Shown here piece after piece: positions 14,914 to 22,524 of a DNA stretch of 39,466 nt (position 1 is its first letter; each line of letters opens with the position of its first letter). Under the pieces are notes generated by a model. The model ran no database searches and was not told where the DNA came from. It saw nothing but the letters and a program-made list of their open reading frames with translations. This stretch comes from Actinomycetospora sp. (GTDB lineage: Bacteria; Actinomycetota; Actinomycetes; Mycobacteriales; Pseudonocardiaceae). The DNA is taken from positions 1 to 39,466 of the forward strand of contig JAQSWW010000016.1 in the NCBI GenBank assembly GCA_029266415.1, read 5' to 3'. The position numbers were made by a program, and so were the translations under genes.

Positions 14914-15963
14914 ATGCGCACTGGGATCGTCGTGACGGCGCGTCCGGGGGTGGAGGACCTCGCCGTCCTCGCCGAGGAGCTCGGCTTCTCGAGCTTCTGG
15001 GTCTACGACACCCCCATGGTCAACGGCGACCCGTTCGTCTCGCTCGGCCTGTGCGCGAAGGCCACCAGCCGCATCAAGCTCGGCATCGGCGTGACCTCAC
15101 CGGCGCTGCGCTCGGCCCCGGCCGCGGCCGCCGCGCTGGCGAGCCTCAACGCGCTCGCGCCGGGCCGCGTCATCTGCGGGGTCGGCACCGGCAACACCGC
15201 GCGGCGCACGCTGGGCATGCTGCCGACCACGATGGCCGAGCTGGAGCGCTTCACCGCCCAGCTCCAGGACCTGTGCGCGGGCCGGTCCACCGAGTACCGG
15301 GAGGGCGAGCGCGTCCGCGACGTCCGCTTCCTGCACGTGGGCCCCTACGTGAACATCGACGATCCGATCGAGTTCGTCGTGGCCGCGTTCGGGCTCAAGG
15401 CGGCGGCCGTCGCGGGGCGTCGTGGCGCGGGGGTCATCTCCTTCGGTCTGCTCGACCCGGCAGCCTGGGAGGGCTTCGACACGGCCCGCCGCGACGCGGC
15501 CCAGGAGTCCGGCAACCCCCTCGACGTCGACTCCTACGTCATGACCTCGGTGTACGTCCTCGGCGAGGGCGAGGACCGCTACGGCGACGCCCCCCGCGAC
15601 GCGATGGGCCACATCGCCATGGCGCTGCTGACCTTCGCCGCCGACAACCCCGCCTTCGGTGACGCGCTGTCCGAGGAGGAGAACGAGGCCGTCCGGCGCC
15701 TCCTCGACCGCCGCGGCACCACCGCCACCGCGACGGATCGCCACGACGTCCTCTACCGCGGCTACCTGGGGCGCATCGATCCCGGCGACCGCGACCTGGT
15801 CGTGCCGTCGCTGGTGGACAAGCTCGGACTGGTCGGCACCCGCGACGAGCTCACCTCCCGCATCGCGGGCATGGAGCGGGCCGGGATCGACGAGATCGTC
15901 ATCCAGCCCGTCGTCGACCCCGAGGTCGAGATGCGGGAGCTGGCCGAGCTCGTCGGGAGCTGA
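14914..15963 (+). CDS. LLM-class F420-dependent oxidoreductase
   Basis: This 349-aa TIM-barrel protein of the luciferase-like monooxygenase superfamily starts MRTGIVVTARPGVEDLAVLAEELGFSSFWV. It has the LLM strand-helix features TSRIKLGIGVTSPALRSAP and LAPGRVICGVGTGNTARRTLGM. Actinobacterial members of this type usually use coenzyme F420 for hydride transfer, for example in reduction or oxidation of alcohols, hydropteridines or xenobiotics. The substrate is unknown. The ATG at 14914 follows GCAGGAGAAG and is preferred to an in-frame start at 14863 that lies inside the operator. It is probably controlled by the divergent TetR. Confidence 0.93.
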   Translation: MRTGIVVTARPGVEDLAVLAEELGFSSFWVYDTPMVNGDPFVSLGLCAKATSRIKLGIGVTSPALRSAPAAAAALASLNALAPGRVICGVGTGNTARRTLGMLPTTMAELERFTAQLQDLCAGRSTEYREGERVRDVRFLHVGPYVNIDDPIEFVVAAFGLKAAAVAGRRGAGVISFGLLDPAAWEGFDTARRDAAQESGNPLDVDSYVMTSVYVLGEGEDRYGDAPRDAMGHIAMALLTFAADNPAFGDALSEEENEAVRRLLDRRGTTATATDRHDVLYRGYLGRIDPGDRDLVVPSLVDKLGLVGTRDELTSRIAGMERAGIDEIVIQPVVDPEVEMRELAELVGS

Positions 15964-15966
15964 TCC

Positions 15967-15996
15967 CCGGCGGCCGGAGACGGTCGGCCCCGCCGG
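15967..15996 (+). terminator. GC-rich hairpin after the LLM gene
   Basis: CCGGCGG (15967-15973) pairs with CCGCCGG (15990-15996), with further pairing inside, directly after the stop codon. No T-run is present. Confidence 0.4.
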
Positions 15997-15997
15997 A

Positions 15998-16139
15998 CGG
16001 CGTTGCCCTGTTGCCGCAGGTCCGCGCGGGCGTCCAGGGCCAGCGTGACGCCGCTCGGGGAGAACGTCAGCAGGCGGGCGCCGAGCAACGCGCTGAAGGG
16101 CTGCGCCGCCAGCGCGACCCGTGCCGAGTCGACGTTCAT
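15998..16139 (-). pseudogene. N-terminal fragment of a PaaI-type thioesterase
   Basis: The ATG at 16139 overlaps the PPOX stop (ATGA). The first ~45 residues, MNVDSARVALAAQPFSALLG through LDARADLRQQ, match the start of PaaI hotdog thioesterases. The expected active-site segment (HGxxHGGV) is missing: homology ends at LRQQGNAVR, and the frame then runs antisense through the LLM terminator and 3' end to 15762. About two thirds of the gene is gone. The fragment is still coupled to its operon and may be translated as a chimeric peptide. The exact left boundary is uncertain. Confidence 0.65.
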
Positions 16140-16543
16140 CCGTCGTCCTCGACCCGGGGGAGGAGCTCCAGGTGCACCGTGCGCCCGGTTCGGCGCCGCC
16201 CCACGCGGTGGGCCAGGGGCACGAGCAGGCCGTGGAGCAGGGGGTACTTGCGGCGCAGCAACCGGGCGGCGGCACGCGCCTCGTCCCCGTGGAGCCGGCG
16301 GCAGCACACCGCCAGAGGAGGGCCGGTGGGTGCTCCGCGCACGGTGCAGGGGGAGACGCGCGCCGTCGGCTCCCGTCGCAACCGCTTCGTCTTGCCCGCC
16401 CGCTCGAAGGTGCGGATTACGGCGCGGGATCCGTCGACGGCGATGCTCACCGGCGTCCCGACGGCGGTCCCGTCGCGCCGGTAGGTCTCGAGCAGGACCG
16501 TCCTCTGCTCGACGAGGTGGCGCAGCGCCGGTGTCCCGTCCAT
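16136..16543 (-). CDS. PPOX-class F420-dependent oxidoreductase
   Basis: This 135-aa split-barrel protein reads LVEQRTVLLETYRRDGTAVGTPVSIAVDGSRAVI, then GKTKRLRREPTARVSPCTVRG, then a C-terminal helix AAARLLRRKYPLLHG. The pattern fits the Rv2061c-like F420-binding PPOX family; the GKxKRLRxxP segment is typical of its cofactor phosphate site. It reduces an unknown substrate with F420H2. The start is ATG at 16543. It follows the six-TM protein gene by 2 bp and overlaps the thioesterase fragment, forming an operon from 17636 downward. Confidence 0.85.
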   Translation of the reverse strand: MDGTPALRHLVEQRTVLLETYRRDGTAVGTPVSIAVDGSRAVIRTFERAGKTKRLRREPTARVSPCTVRGAPTGPPLAVCCRRLHGDEARAAARLLRRKYPLLHGLLVPLAHRVGRRRTGRTVHLELLPRVEDDG

Positions 16544-16545
16544 GG

Positions 16546-17223
16546 CTAGCCGCCCTCCGCCACGAGGTGGCCGGGCGACGGACCCACCGGCTCGCGCCAC
16601 CACCACACGCTGACCGCGAGGATCCACACCACGAACAGGCCGAGCGGTGCGGCGATCCCGCCGATGACCCCGTTGCCCGAGTTCCACGGGCCGGTCAGGG
16701 TGCCGACGCCGCCCACGGCGCCCACGTTGGCCACCACCCCCGCGGCCGCGACCCACCCCGACCAGCGGGGGAGGACGTCGGAGCCGAACGCCACGACCGT
16801 CACCGCCACGAAGAACGCCACCCCGGCGAACGCGGCCGGCGCCGCGAGCACGAACCCACCGACGTGCAGGGCGTAGGCGCTCGCCGGGTCCGCGGCCGCC
16901 ACCAGGCCCGCCGCCATCACCAGGCCGATCGCCACGTTCAACGCGGTCATGAACACCAGCGCGGCGCCCGCCGCGGTCCACGACCACGCCCGCACCGCGG
17001 GGTCGGCGCCCAGTCGCGCCGCGAGCGCGCCGAGGAACACGAGCAGGGGCAGGTACCCGACGCTGACCGAGAGCACCACAGCCTGCATCAGGGCGAGGTC
17101 GGTGGACCAGAAGCCGGCCACCGCCTCCACGCTGCCGAGGTCCGGGAAGCCCGGCACCGCGAGCGCCATCGGCGCCCACAGCAGGCACAGCAGGAACCCC
17201 GCCGACGGGCCGGCCCGCGTCAC
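16546..17223 (-). CDS. Six-TM integral membrane protein, unknown
   Basis: This 225-aa protein has about six hydrophobic segments (near residues 7-25, 43-65, 80-105, 115-140, 146-165 and 185-208) and a short C-terminal tail WWWREPVGPSPGHLVAEGG. I do not recognise a family. The start codon overlaps the stop of the upstream SnoaL-like gene (ATGA at 17223-17220), and the PPOX gene follows 2 bp after its stop, so the three are one transcription unit. The pairing with a soluble NTF2-like protein and an F420 enzyme hints at a shared small-molecule role, but no function can be assigned. Confidence 0.8.
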   Translation of the reverse strand: MTRAGPSAGFLLCLLWAPMALAVPGFPDLGSVEAVAGFWSTDLALMQAVVLSVSVGYLPLLVFLGALAARLGADPAVRAWSWTAAGAALVFMTALNVAIGLVMAAGLVAAADPASAYALHVGGFVLAAPAAFAGVAFFVAVTVVAFGSDVLPRWSGWVAAAGVVANVGAVGGVGTLTGPWNSGNGVIGGIAAPLGLFVVWILAVSVWWWREPVGPSPGHLVAEGG

Positions 17224-17636
17224 CGCGCGCTCCCCCCGAGGAAGCGGACGAGCCGCTCGGGGTCGACGTGCACCATCGTCGACCGCTCGATCACCCCGTC
17301 GCGCACCTCGTAGATCCCGATCTCCTCCTCGTCGAGCCGCACGCCGCCGGTCTCGTCGACGGCGCGGTGCCGGAACAGGGCCACCACCCGTTCGTCGTCG
17401 GTCTCGGCGAAGCTCGCCGCGAGCGGTTCCCGCCGAAGCTGGAAGGGGCCCCAGGTCCGGACGAAGGCCGCCGCGTGGTCGCGCGCACCGCGACGGCCCC
17501 GGTACACGCCGCCGTAGGGCAGCGCGGGCATCTCGTGGATCTCGATCCGGTCGCCGTAGCAGTCGAGCACCGCCCCCAGGTCGCGCGCCTCGACCGCCGC
17601 GAAGAGCCGGCGCACCACGTCCACACGTCGCGACAC
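17220..17636 (-). CDS. SnoaL/NTF2-like protein
   Basis: This 138-aa protein has a single NTF2-like domain: VVRRLFAAVEARDLGAVLDCYGDRIEIHEMPALPYGGVYRGRRG, then VVALFRHRAVDETGGVRLDEEEIGIYEVRDGVI. The pattern is that of SnoaL-like polyketide-cyclase or ketosteroid-isomerase relatives; the substrate is unknown. The GTG start at 17636 has GGGAGG upstream. It is the first gene of a four-member unit (SnoaL-like, six-TM, PPOX, thioesterase fragment) and lies directly behind a TetR-type palindrome at 17663-17678. Confidence 0.88.
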   Translation of the reverse strand: MSRRVDVVRRLFAAVEARDLGAVLDCYGDRIEIHEMPALPYGGVYRGRRGARDHAAAFVRTWGPFQLRREPLAASFAETDDERVVALFRHRAVDETGGVRLDEEEIGIYEVRDGVIERSTMVHVDPERLVRFLGGSAR

Positions 17637-17662
17637 GGGACCTCCCTCGTCGGTCGGTTTAG

Positions 17663-17678
17663 TAGACCAGATCGTCTA
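17663..17678. promoter_or_regulatory. TetR-type operator upstream of the SnoaL-like operon
   Basis: Perfect inverted repeat TAGAC-CAGATC-GTCTA lies within a locally AT-rich stretch (TTTAG to TAATAAAA), 27 bp upstream of the operon start and 27 bp downstream of a TetR gene on the same strand. TAGAC-type half-sites with a 4-6 bp centre are common TetR operators. Confidence 0.65.
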
Positions 17679-17704
17679 ATAAAACGACAGACCGAGTCGC
17701 GATC

Positions 17705-18298
17705 TCAGGCGCTGACGTGCAGGGCGGCCCGGACCGCGCACGCGAGCGGGTCGCGGAGCTCGGGCGGTGGTGGCCGGCGGGCCAGGAGGTGGCGACGGAT
17801 CGCGCCGAGGGGGAGGTCGACGACGGCGAGGACGGTCTGTTCGACCGCCGTCCGGGTCGCCCGGCCGTGGAGTCGGACCGTCAGGTCCTCCACCCCGCGC
17901 TCGAGGGGCGCGTTCACCGTTCCCAGTTCCCGGCGCAGATCCTCGCTCCGCACGTGCCGCGTGACGTCCTCGCGGCGCAGGACGACCAGCAGCGCCGCGT
18001 CGTCGGGCTCCTCGCGCGCGAAGTCGAACAGGCTCAGCGCCGCGGTGACCGCGTCCGTCGCGGCGTCGTCACCGTCGAGGGCCGCGAGGAACCGGTCCTG
18101 CGAGTCCCGGACCGCCCGCAGCCACATCGAGGCCAGCAGGTCGTCGAGGGTGCCGAAGCGGTGGTAGATCGAGCCCTTGGGTGCGCCGCTGGCGACGACG
18201 ATGCGGTCCACGGTCGCCGCCCGCACGCCCTCGCCCAGCACGAGCTCCCGCGCCGCGTCGAGGATGCTGCCCGCCGGGTGGCGTTCCGCTCGGCCCAC
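17705..18298 (-). CDS. TetR-family transcriptional regulator
   Basis: This 197-aa protein has an HTH at about residues 10-55 (ILDAARELVLGEGVRAATVDRIVVASGAPKGSIYHRFGTLDDLLASMW) and an all-helical ligand-binding C-terminus. The start is a GTG at 18298. It lies 18 bp after the PPOX-FMN gene on the same strand, so the two are probably co-transcribed. It precedes the operator and SnoaL-like operon, which it likely represses. The ligand is unknown. Confidence 0.92.
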   Translation of the reverse strand: MGRAERHPAGSILDAARELVLGEGVRAATVDRIVVASGAPKGSIYHRFGTLDDLLASMWLRAVRDSQDRFLAALDGDDAATDAVTAALSLFDFAREEPDDAALLVVLRREDVTRHVRSEDLRRELGTVNAPLERGVEDLTVRLHGRATRTAVEQTVLAVVDLPLGAIRRHLLARRPPPPELRDPLACAVRAALHVSA

Positions 18299-18316
18299 CC
18301 GGCGGAGTGTTCCAGG

Positions 18317-18952
18317 TCAGTAGAGGAGCTGCCGGTAGTTGTCCGGCGCGTAGCGGCGTTCCAGCTCGTCGAGCGAGCACGCGGGGCTGGTGCGGTGCGC
18401 GATCGCGGCGACGCTGGGGAGGTCGGTCTCCGGCCACGCCTGCGGGTCCCACAGGTGGGATCGCATGAAGGCCTTGGGGCAGTGGAAGAAGACCTCCTCG
18501 ACCGACACCTCGACGACGATGCGCGGGCGGTGGCCACGGTGCTCGAACGCGACGGCGTCGTCCGGGTCCAGCAGCAGCCGCGCCCGCCCGTTGACCCGCA
18601 ACGTGTCGCCGCGACGCGGGACGACGAAGAGCAGTGCCACCCGCGGGTCCGCCAGGATGTTGGTCATCCCGTCGACCCTGCGGTTCCCCGGGCGGTCCGG
18701 GAGCAGCAGGGTCCGGTCGTCGGCCACGTGCACGGCACCCGCCGGGTCGCCCTTGGGGGACACGTCCAGCGGGCCGTCGCCGCCGGACGTGGCCAGGAAG
18801 TGCAGCGGCGAGCAGTCGATGAAGGCCCGGTCGACCTCGTCGAGCGACGCGCGCACCTTGTCCCGGGCGCGGTCGCCCGGTGCGCCGATCACCGCCCGCA
18901 GCTGCTCGAGGCTCGTGATCTCCGTGCCGCCGCGCGTCCCCGACTCGCCCAT
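18317..18952 (-). CDS. FMN-dependent PPOX-type flavoprotein (DR2398 / MSMEG_1061-like)
   Basis: This 211-aa member of the pyridoxamine-5-phosphate-oxidase split-barrel superfamily reads FIDCSPLHFLATSGGDGPLDVSPKGDPAG, then LLLPDRPGNRRVDGMTNILADPRVALLFVVP, then LRVNGRARLL. DVSPKGD and RPGNRRxDxxxNIL are the FMN-contact segments of the DR2398-type subfamily. The product probably reduces a small molecule or peroxide; the substrate is unknown. The start is ATG at 18952. It lies between two TetR genes reading the same way, with gaps of 29 and 18 bp, so TetR-PPOX-TetR may form one operon. Confidence 0.9.
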   Translation of the reverse strand: MGESGTRGGTEITSLEQLRAVIGAPGDRARDKVRASLDEVDRAFIDCSPLHFLATSGGDGPLDVSPKGDPAGAVHVADDRTLLLPDRPGNRRVDGMTNILADPRVALLFVVPRRGDTLRVNGRARLLLDPDDAVAFEHRGHRPRIVVEVSVEEVFFHCPKAFMRSHLWDPQAWPETDLPSVAAIAHRTSPACSLDELERRYAPDNYRQLLY

Positions 18953-18981
18953 CGCCCGACGGTAGCCGCGGGCGCGGCCGG

Positions 18982-19539
18982 CTACTCCCTCGTGGCGGTG
19001 AAGAGCTGTCGGCGGATGACCTCGCGGACGTCGGCGCGGCTGCGGGTGCCGTGGTCGGCGGCGACGAGGTGATCGGCGATCGCCACGGAGAAGGCGATCA
19101 GGCAGCGGGCCTCGAGGTCCTCGTCGTCCGCGGCGACCCCGCCCAGCAGCGTGCGCAGGTAGGCGATCCGGACGTTGTCCACGCGCCGCAGCCGCTCGGC
19201 GACCCCCGCGTCCCGGCGCGCCCAGTCCCGGACCGCGAGGTCGATCGGCAGGAGCTCGGCGCTGAACGTCAGCTCGGCGGCCCGCCGCGCCCGGGTCATG
19301 GGGTCGCCGCCCTCGTGCTCGACGCGCTCGAGGACCTGCTCGGTGCTCCGGGACTCCCACGTCGCCAGCACCTCCTCCAGCAGCGCCTTCCGGTCGGCGA
19401 AGTAGCCGTAGAAGCCGCCCTTGGAGACGCCGAGCGCCCGGGCCAGCGGCTCGATCTGGACCGCGTCCGGTCCGCCGGCGGCCAGGGCCCGCGAACCCTC
19501 GTCGATCCACCGGTGTCGAGGCGTGCGAGCCACCGCCAT
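18982..19539 (-). CDS. TetR-family transcriptional regulator
   Basis: This 185-aa protein has a TetR HTH (about residues 10-55; WIDEGSRALAAGGPDAVQIEPLARALGVSKGGFYGYFADRKALLEEVL) and a short C-terminal helical domain. The ATG at 19539 is chosen because the HTH then sits at the N-terminus. Longer in-frame starts run through two palindromes. It is divergent from the molybdopterin oxidoreductase, with paired operators between them at 19567-19582 and 19610-19625. Confidence 0.93.
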   Translation of the reverse strand: MAVARTPRHRWIDEGSRALAAGGPDAVQIEPLARALGVSKGGFYGYFADRKALLEEVLATWESRSTEQVLERVEHEGGDPMTRARRAAELTFSAELLPIDLAVRDWARRDAGVAERLRRVDNVRIAYLRTLLGGVAADDEDLEARCLIAFSVAIADHLVAADHGTRSRADVREVIRRQLFTATRE

Positions 19540-19566
19540 GGTCGGGCTTCTCCCTGCGTTCGCATC

Positions 19567-19582
19567 TGTACGGCACCGTACA
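19567..19582. promoter_or_regulatory. TetR-type operator O1
   Basis: Perfect palindrome TGTACGG-CA-CCGTACA lies 28 bp upstream of the TetR start. It shares 13 of 16 positions with O2 at 19610-19625. Confidence 0.75.
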
Positions 19583-19609
19583 CGGGCTGCTAGCGTCGCA
19601 TGCCCCTGA

Positions 19610-19625
19610 TATACGGCGTCGTACA
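19610..19625. promoter_or_regulatory. TetR-type operator O2
   Basis: TATACGGCGTCGTACA is an imperfect copy of O1, 43 bp away (about four helical turns) and 14 bp upstream of the molybdopterin oxidoreductase ATG. It would overlap that gene's promoter or ribosome-binding region. Confidence 0.65.
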
Positions 19626-19638
19626 GATGGGGGCGACG

Positions 19639-20382
19639 ATGAGCACGACACAGGCGACACCGCGCGTCGAGGAACGACACGGGCTGGCGCTGCCGCCCGG
19701 TCAGCGGGCGGTCGAGGGGTTCCCGCGCTTCGGCACGCACCTGCACCACCCGCCCCCGGCCGTGCCCGCGCACCCGGTCATCGAGGTCGGCGGGGACCTG
19801 ACCCTCGCCGTGCCGCTCTCCGACCTCGCCCGGATGCCGCGCCGGGAGGTCGTCGCCGACCTCCACTGCGTCGCCGGCTGGTCGGCCGTCGGGCTGCGGT
19901 GGGAGGGGGTCGCGTTCCGGACCTTCTACGACGAGGTGATCGCGCCGGCTCTCGACCGCGCCGACGCGATCGGTCACGTGGCGTTCGTCGGGCTCGACGG
20001 CCACCGGTCGGTCGCGACGATCGAGGACGCGCTGGGCGACGACGTCCTGATCGCCGAGAACCTCGACGGCCGGCCGCTGGACGGCGATCACGGCGCGCCC
20101 GCCCGCCTGGTCAGCCCGAGCCAGTACGGGTTCGTCAGCACCAAGCACCTGTGCCGGATCGAGGTCCACGCGGGGCCGGCGACGAGCGCGAGCCGCTCCC
20201 TCGCGGACCGGCTCCTCGAGGAGCACCCGCGCGCGCGGGTGTGGCGGGAGGAACGCCACGCCCGCGTGCCCGGCCGCGCGATCCGCACGGTCTACCGGCT
20301 CCTGATCCCGCCGATCCGCTACCTCAGCGCGCGCGGGGCGGAGTCGACGTCCGAGATGAGACGCGTCAGCGCAACGCGTTGA
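19639..20382 (+). CDS. Molybdopterin-dependent oxidoreductase (sulfite-oxidase-type domain)
   Basis: This 247-aa protein has the oxidoreductase molybdopterin-binding fold. LAVPLSDLARMPRREVVADLHCVAGWSAVGLRWEGV carries the conserved Cys (LHC) that ligates molybdenum. FVGLDGHRSVATIEDAL and ARLVSPSQYGFVSTKHLCRIEV follow, with GFVSTKHL contacting the cofactor. Size is nearer to MsrP/YedY-like single-domain enzymes than to full sulfite oxidases. No Tat signal is visible, so it may be cytoplasmic. The ATG at 19639 follows GGGGG; an earlier start lies inside O2. The 3' end overlaps the convergent aacS gene by 17 bp. Confidence 0.9.
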   Translation: MSTTQATPRVEERHGLALPPGQRAVEGFPRFGTHLHHPPPAVPAHPVIEVGGDLTLAVPLSDLARMPRREVVADLHCVAGWSAVGLRWEGVAFRTFYDEVIAPALDRADAIGHVAFVGLDGHRSVATIEDALGDDVLIAENLDGRPLDGDHGAPARLVSPSQYGFVSTKHLCRIEVHAGPATSASRSLADRLLEEHPRARVWREERHARVPGRAIRTVYRLLIPPIRYLSARGAESTSEMRRVSATR

Positions 20383-22309
20383 AGGCGTCCCGGAAGGCCG
20401 GCACCGCGTCGGCTCCCCGCACGGCGTCCGGGCTGATCACTTCCTCGACGGGCCGGCCGCGCAGCACCTGCTTGACCGGTCGCTCGAGCTTCTTGCCGGT
20501 CAGCGTGCGCGGCACCGCCGGGACGGCCGCGATCAGGTCGGGCACGTGGCGGGGGGACAGGTTGCGCCGCAGCTCCCGGGCGATCCGGGCGCGGAGGTCG
20601 TCGTCGAGCTCGGCGCCGGGCGCGAGCTCGACGAACAGCAGCAGGTCGCCCGATCCGCCGCGATCGTCCTCGAGGTGCACGACCAGCGAGTCGGCCACCT
20701 CGGGCATGTCCTCGACGATGTCGTAGAACTCGGCGGTGCCCAGGCGCACGCCGCCGCGGTTCAGCGTCGCGTCGGAGCGCCCCGTGATCACGCAGGTGCC
20801 GCGGTCGGTGAACCGCACCCAGTCCCCGTGGCGCCAGACGCCCGGGAAGGTGTCGAAGTAGGCCTCGCGGTAGCGCTCGCCGTCCGGGTCGTTCCAGAAC
20901 CCGACCGGCATCGACGGCATCGGTGCCCGCACGACCAGCTCGCCCAGCTGCTCGACGACCGGGTTGCCGTCCTCGTCGAACGCGGCGACGTCGTGGCCGA
21001 GCGCGGGACCGGACATCTCGCCGCGGTACACCGGCTGCCAGGGTCCGCCGCCGACGAAGCCGGTGCAGACGTCGGTCCCGCCGCTGAACGGGTTGAGGAC
21101 CACGTCCGGGCCGAGGTGCTCGTAGACCCAGTCGAACGCCTCCGGGGGCAGCGGGGCCCCCGTCGTCCCCAGCTGGCGCAGCTGGGGCCAGCGGGACGGG
21201 ACGACACCCGCCTTGCGGCAGGCCATCAGGTAGCCGGGGCTGGCGCCCAGCAGCGCGACACCGGTCTCGGCGGCGAGTCGCCACTGCGCCTCCAGGTCCG
21301 GCCACAGCGGGTTCCCGTCGAGCAGGACGATCGCGCCGCGGTGCAGCAGCACCGAGATCGTGATGTTCCACATCGCCCAGGCGGTGGTGGTGAACCACAG
21401 TGTCCGGTCGCCGGGGTGGATGTCGAAGTGCACGCCGAAGAGCCGCAGGTGCTCGAGCAGGATGCCGCCGTGGCCGTGGACGATCGCCTTCGGCAGCCCG
21501 GTCGTGCCCGAGGAGAACAGCACGTAGAGCGGGTGGTCGAACGGGACCGGCGCGAAGGCCAGCGGCCCCGGCTCGGCGAGCAGCTCGTCCCACGTCGAGG
21601 CGTCCGGCACCGGGTGCGGCCCGTAGTCGAGGCCGACGACGTGCCGGACCGTCGGCAGGCCCTCGCGGATCCGCGCCAGCTCGTCGCGCTGGTCGATCTC
21701 CTTGTCCCCGTACCGGTACGAGGCGACGGCGAGCAGCACCGTCGGCTCGAGCTGGCCGAGCCGGTCGACGACGCTGCGGGCGCCGAACTCCGGCGCGCAG
21801 GCCGCCCAGATCGCCCCGAGGCTCGCTGCGGCCAGGAACACCACGATCGTCTCCGGGACGTGCGGGAGGTACCCGACGACCCGGTCGCCCTCCGTCACCC
21901 CGAGGCGCACCAGGCCGGCACGGGCCCGGGCCACCTGGTCGCGCAGCGCGCCGAACGTGAGCTCGCGGGGCCCGCGCGTCTGCGAGCGGGCGATGATCGC
22001 CGTGCGGTCGACGTCCTCGTCGGTGCCGAGCATGTGCGCGGCGTAGTTCAGCCGGGCTCCCGGGAACCACTCCGCCCCCGGCATGGCCGACGAGCCGAGC
22101 ACACGCTCGTAGGTGCCCGGCACCCCGTAGTGGTCCCAGATCGACGCCCAGAACGCCTCCGGCTCGGCCACCGACCAGCGCCACATCGCCCCGTAGTCGT
22201 CGAACTCCAGCCCATGCGTCGAGGACAGGTACTCGCGGTAGGCGCCGATACCCGTGCCGTCCAGGGGGCCCGGCGCGCGCAACAGCGGCGGGTCGGCGGG
22301 AGCGTTCAT
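20366..22309 (-). CDS. aacS: Acetoacetyl-CoA synthetase (acetoacetate-CoA ligase)
   Basis: This 647-aa ANL-superfamily ligase has the N-terminal acetyl/acetoacetyl-CoA synthetase cap (MWRWSVAEPEAFWASIWDHYGV; GAEWFPGARLNYA), the P-loop LFSSGTTGLPKAIVHGHGG (about 275-293), adenylation motif GTDVCTGFVGG, HGDWVRFTDRG, and the C-terminal lysine region LTGKKLERPVKQVLRG. Length and the PGARLNYA and GTDVCTGF signatures fit acetoacetate-CoA ligase better than acetyl-CoA synthetase. It converts acetoacetate, ATP and CoA to acetoacetyl-CoA in ketone-body or polyester catabolism. It is divergent from dhaK across 215 bp. Confidence 0.9.
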   Translation of the reverse strand: MNAPADPPLLRAPGPLDGTGIGAYREYLSSTHGLEFDDYGAMWRWSVAEPEAFWASIWDHYGVPGTYERVLGSSAMPGAEWFPGARLNYAAHMLGTDEDVDRTAIIARSQTRGPRELTFGALRDQVARARAGLVRLGVTEGDRVVGYLPHVPETIVVFLAAASLGAIWAACAPEFGARSVVDRLGQLEPTVLLAVASYRYGDKEIDQRDELARIREGLPTVRHVVGLDYGPHPVPDASTWDELLAEPGPLAFAPVPFDHPLYVLFSSGTTGLPKAIVHGHGGILLEHLRLFGVHFDIHPGDRTLWFTTTAWAMWNITISVLLHRGAIVLLDGNPLWPDLEAQWRLAAETGVALLGASPGYLMACRKAGVVPSRWPQLRQLGTTGAPLPPEAFDWVYEHLGPDVVLNPFSGGTDVCTGFVGGGPWQPVYRGEMSGPALGHDVAAFDEDGNPVVEQLGELVVRAPMPSMPVGFWNDPDGERYREAYFDTFPGVWRHGDWVRFTDRGTCVITGRSDATLNRGGVRLGTAEFYDIVEDMPEVADSLVVHLEDDRGGSGDLLLFVELAPGAELDDDLRARIARELRRNLSPRHVPDLIAAVPAVPRTLTGKKLERPVKQVLRGRPVEEVISPDAVRGADAVPAFRDAFNALR

Positions 22310-22524
22310 GGCCTGCAGATGGTGCCGCGACCCGCGCCTCTCCGCGAGATCCTTGCGGTCGGTGGCCCCCGTGCCCGATGACCGGACCTGCGGGCTTCCC
22401 CGACACCGCCCCGAGGGGGTGGAATCGCGGGGGCCACGGCCGGCGTCCTCCGCCGGGTCGCGGTGCAGCGGCTGACCCTGCCCGTAGCGAGCCCCACCAC
22501 CGGGCTCCGTCCCAGGAGCGTTCC

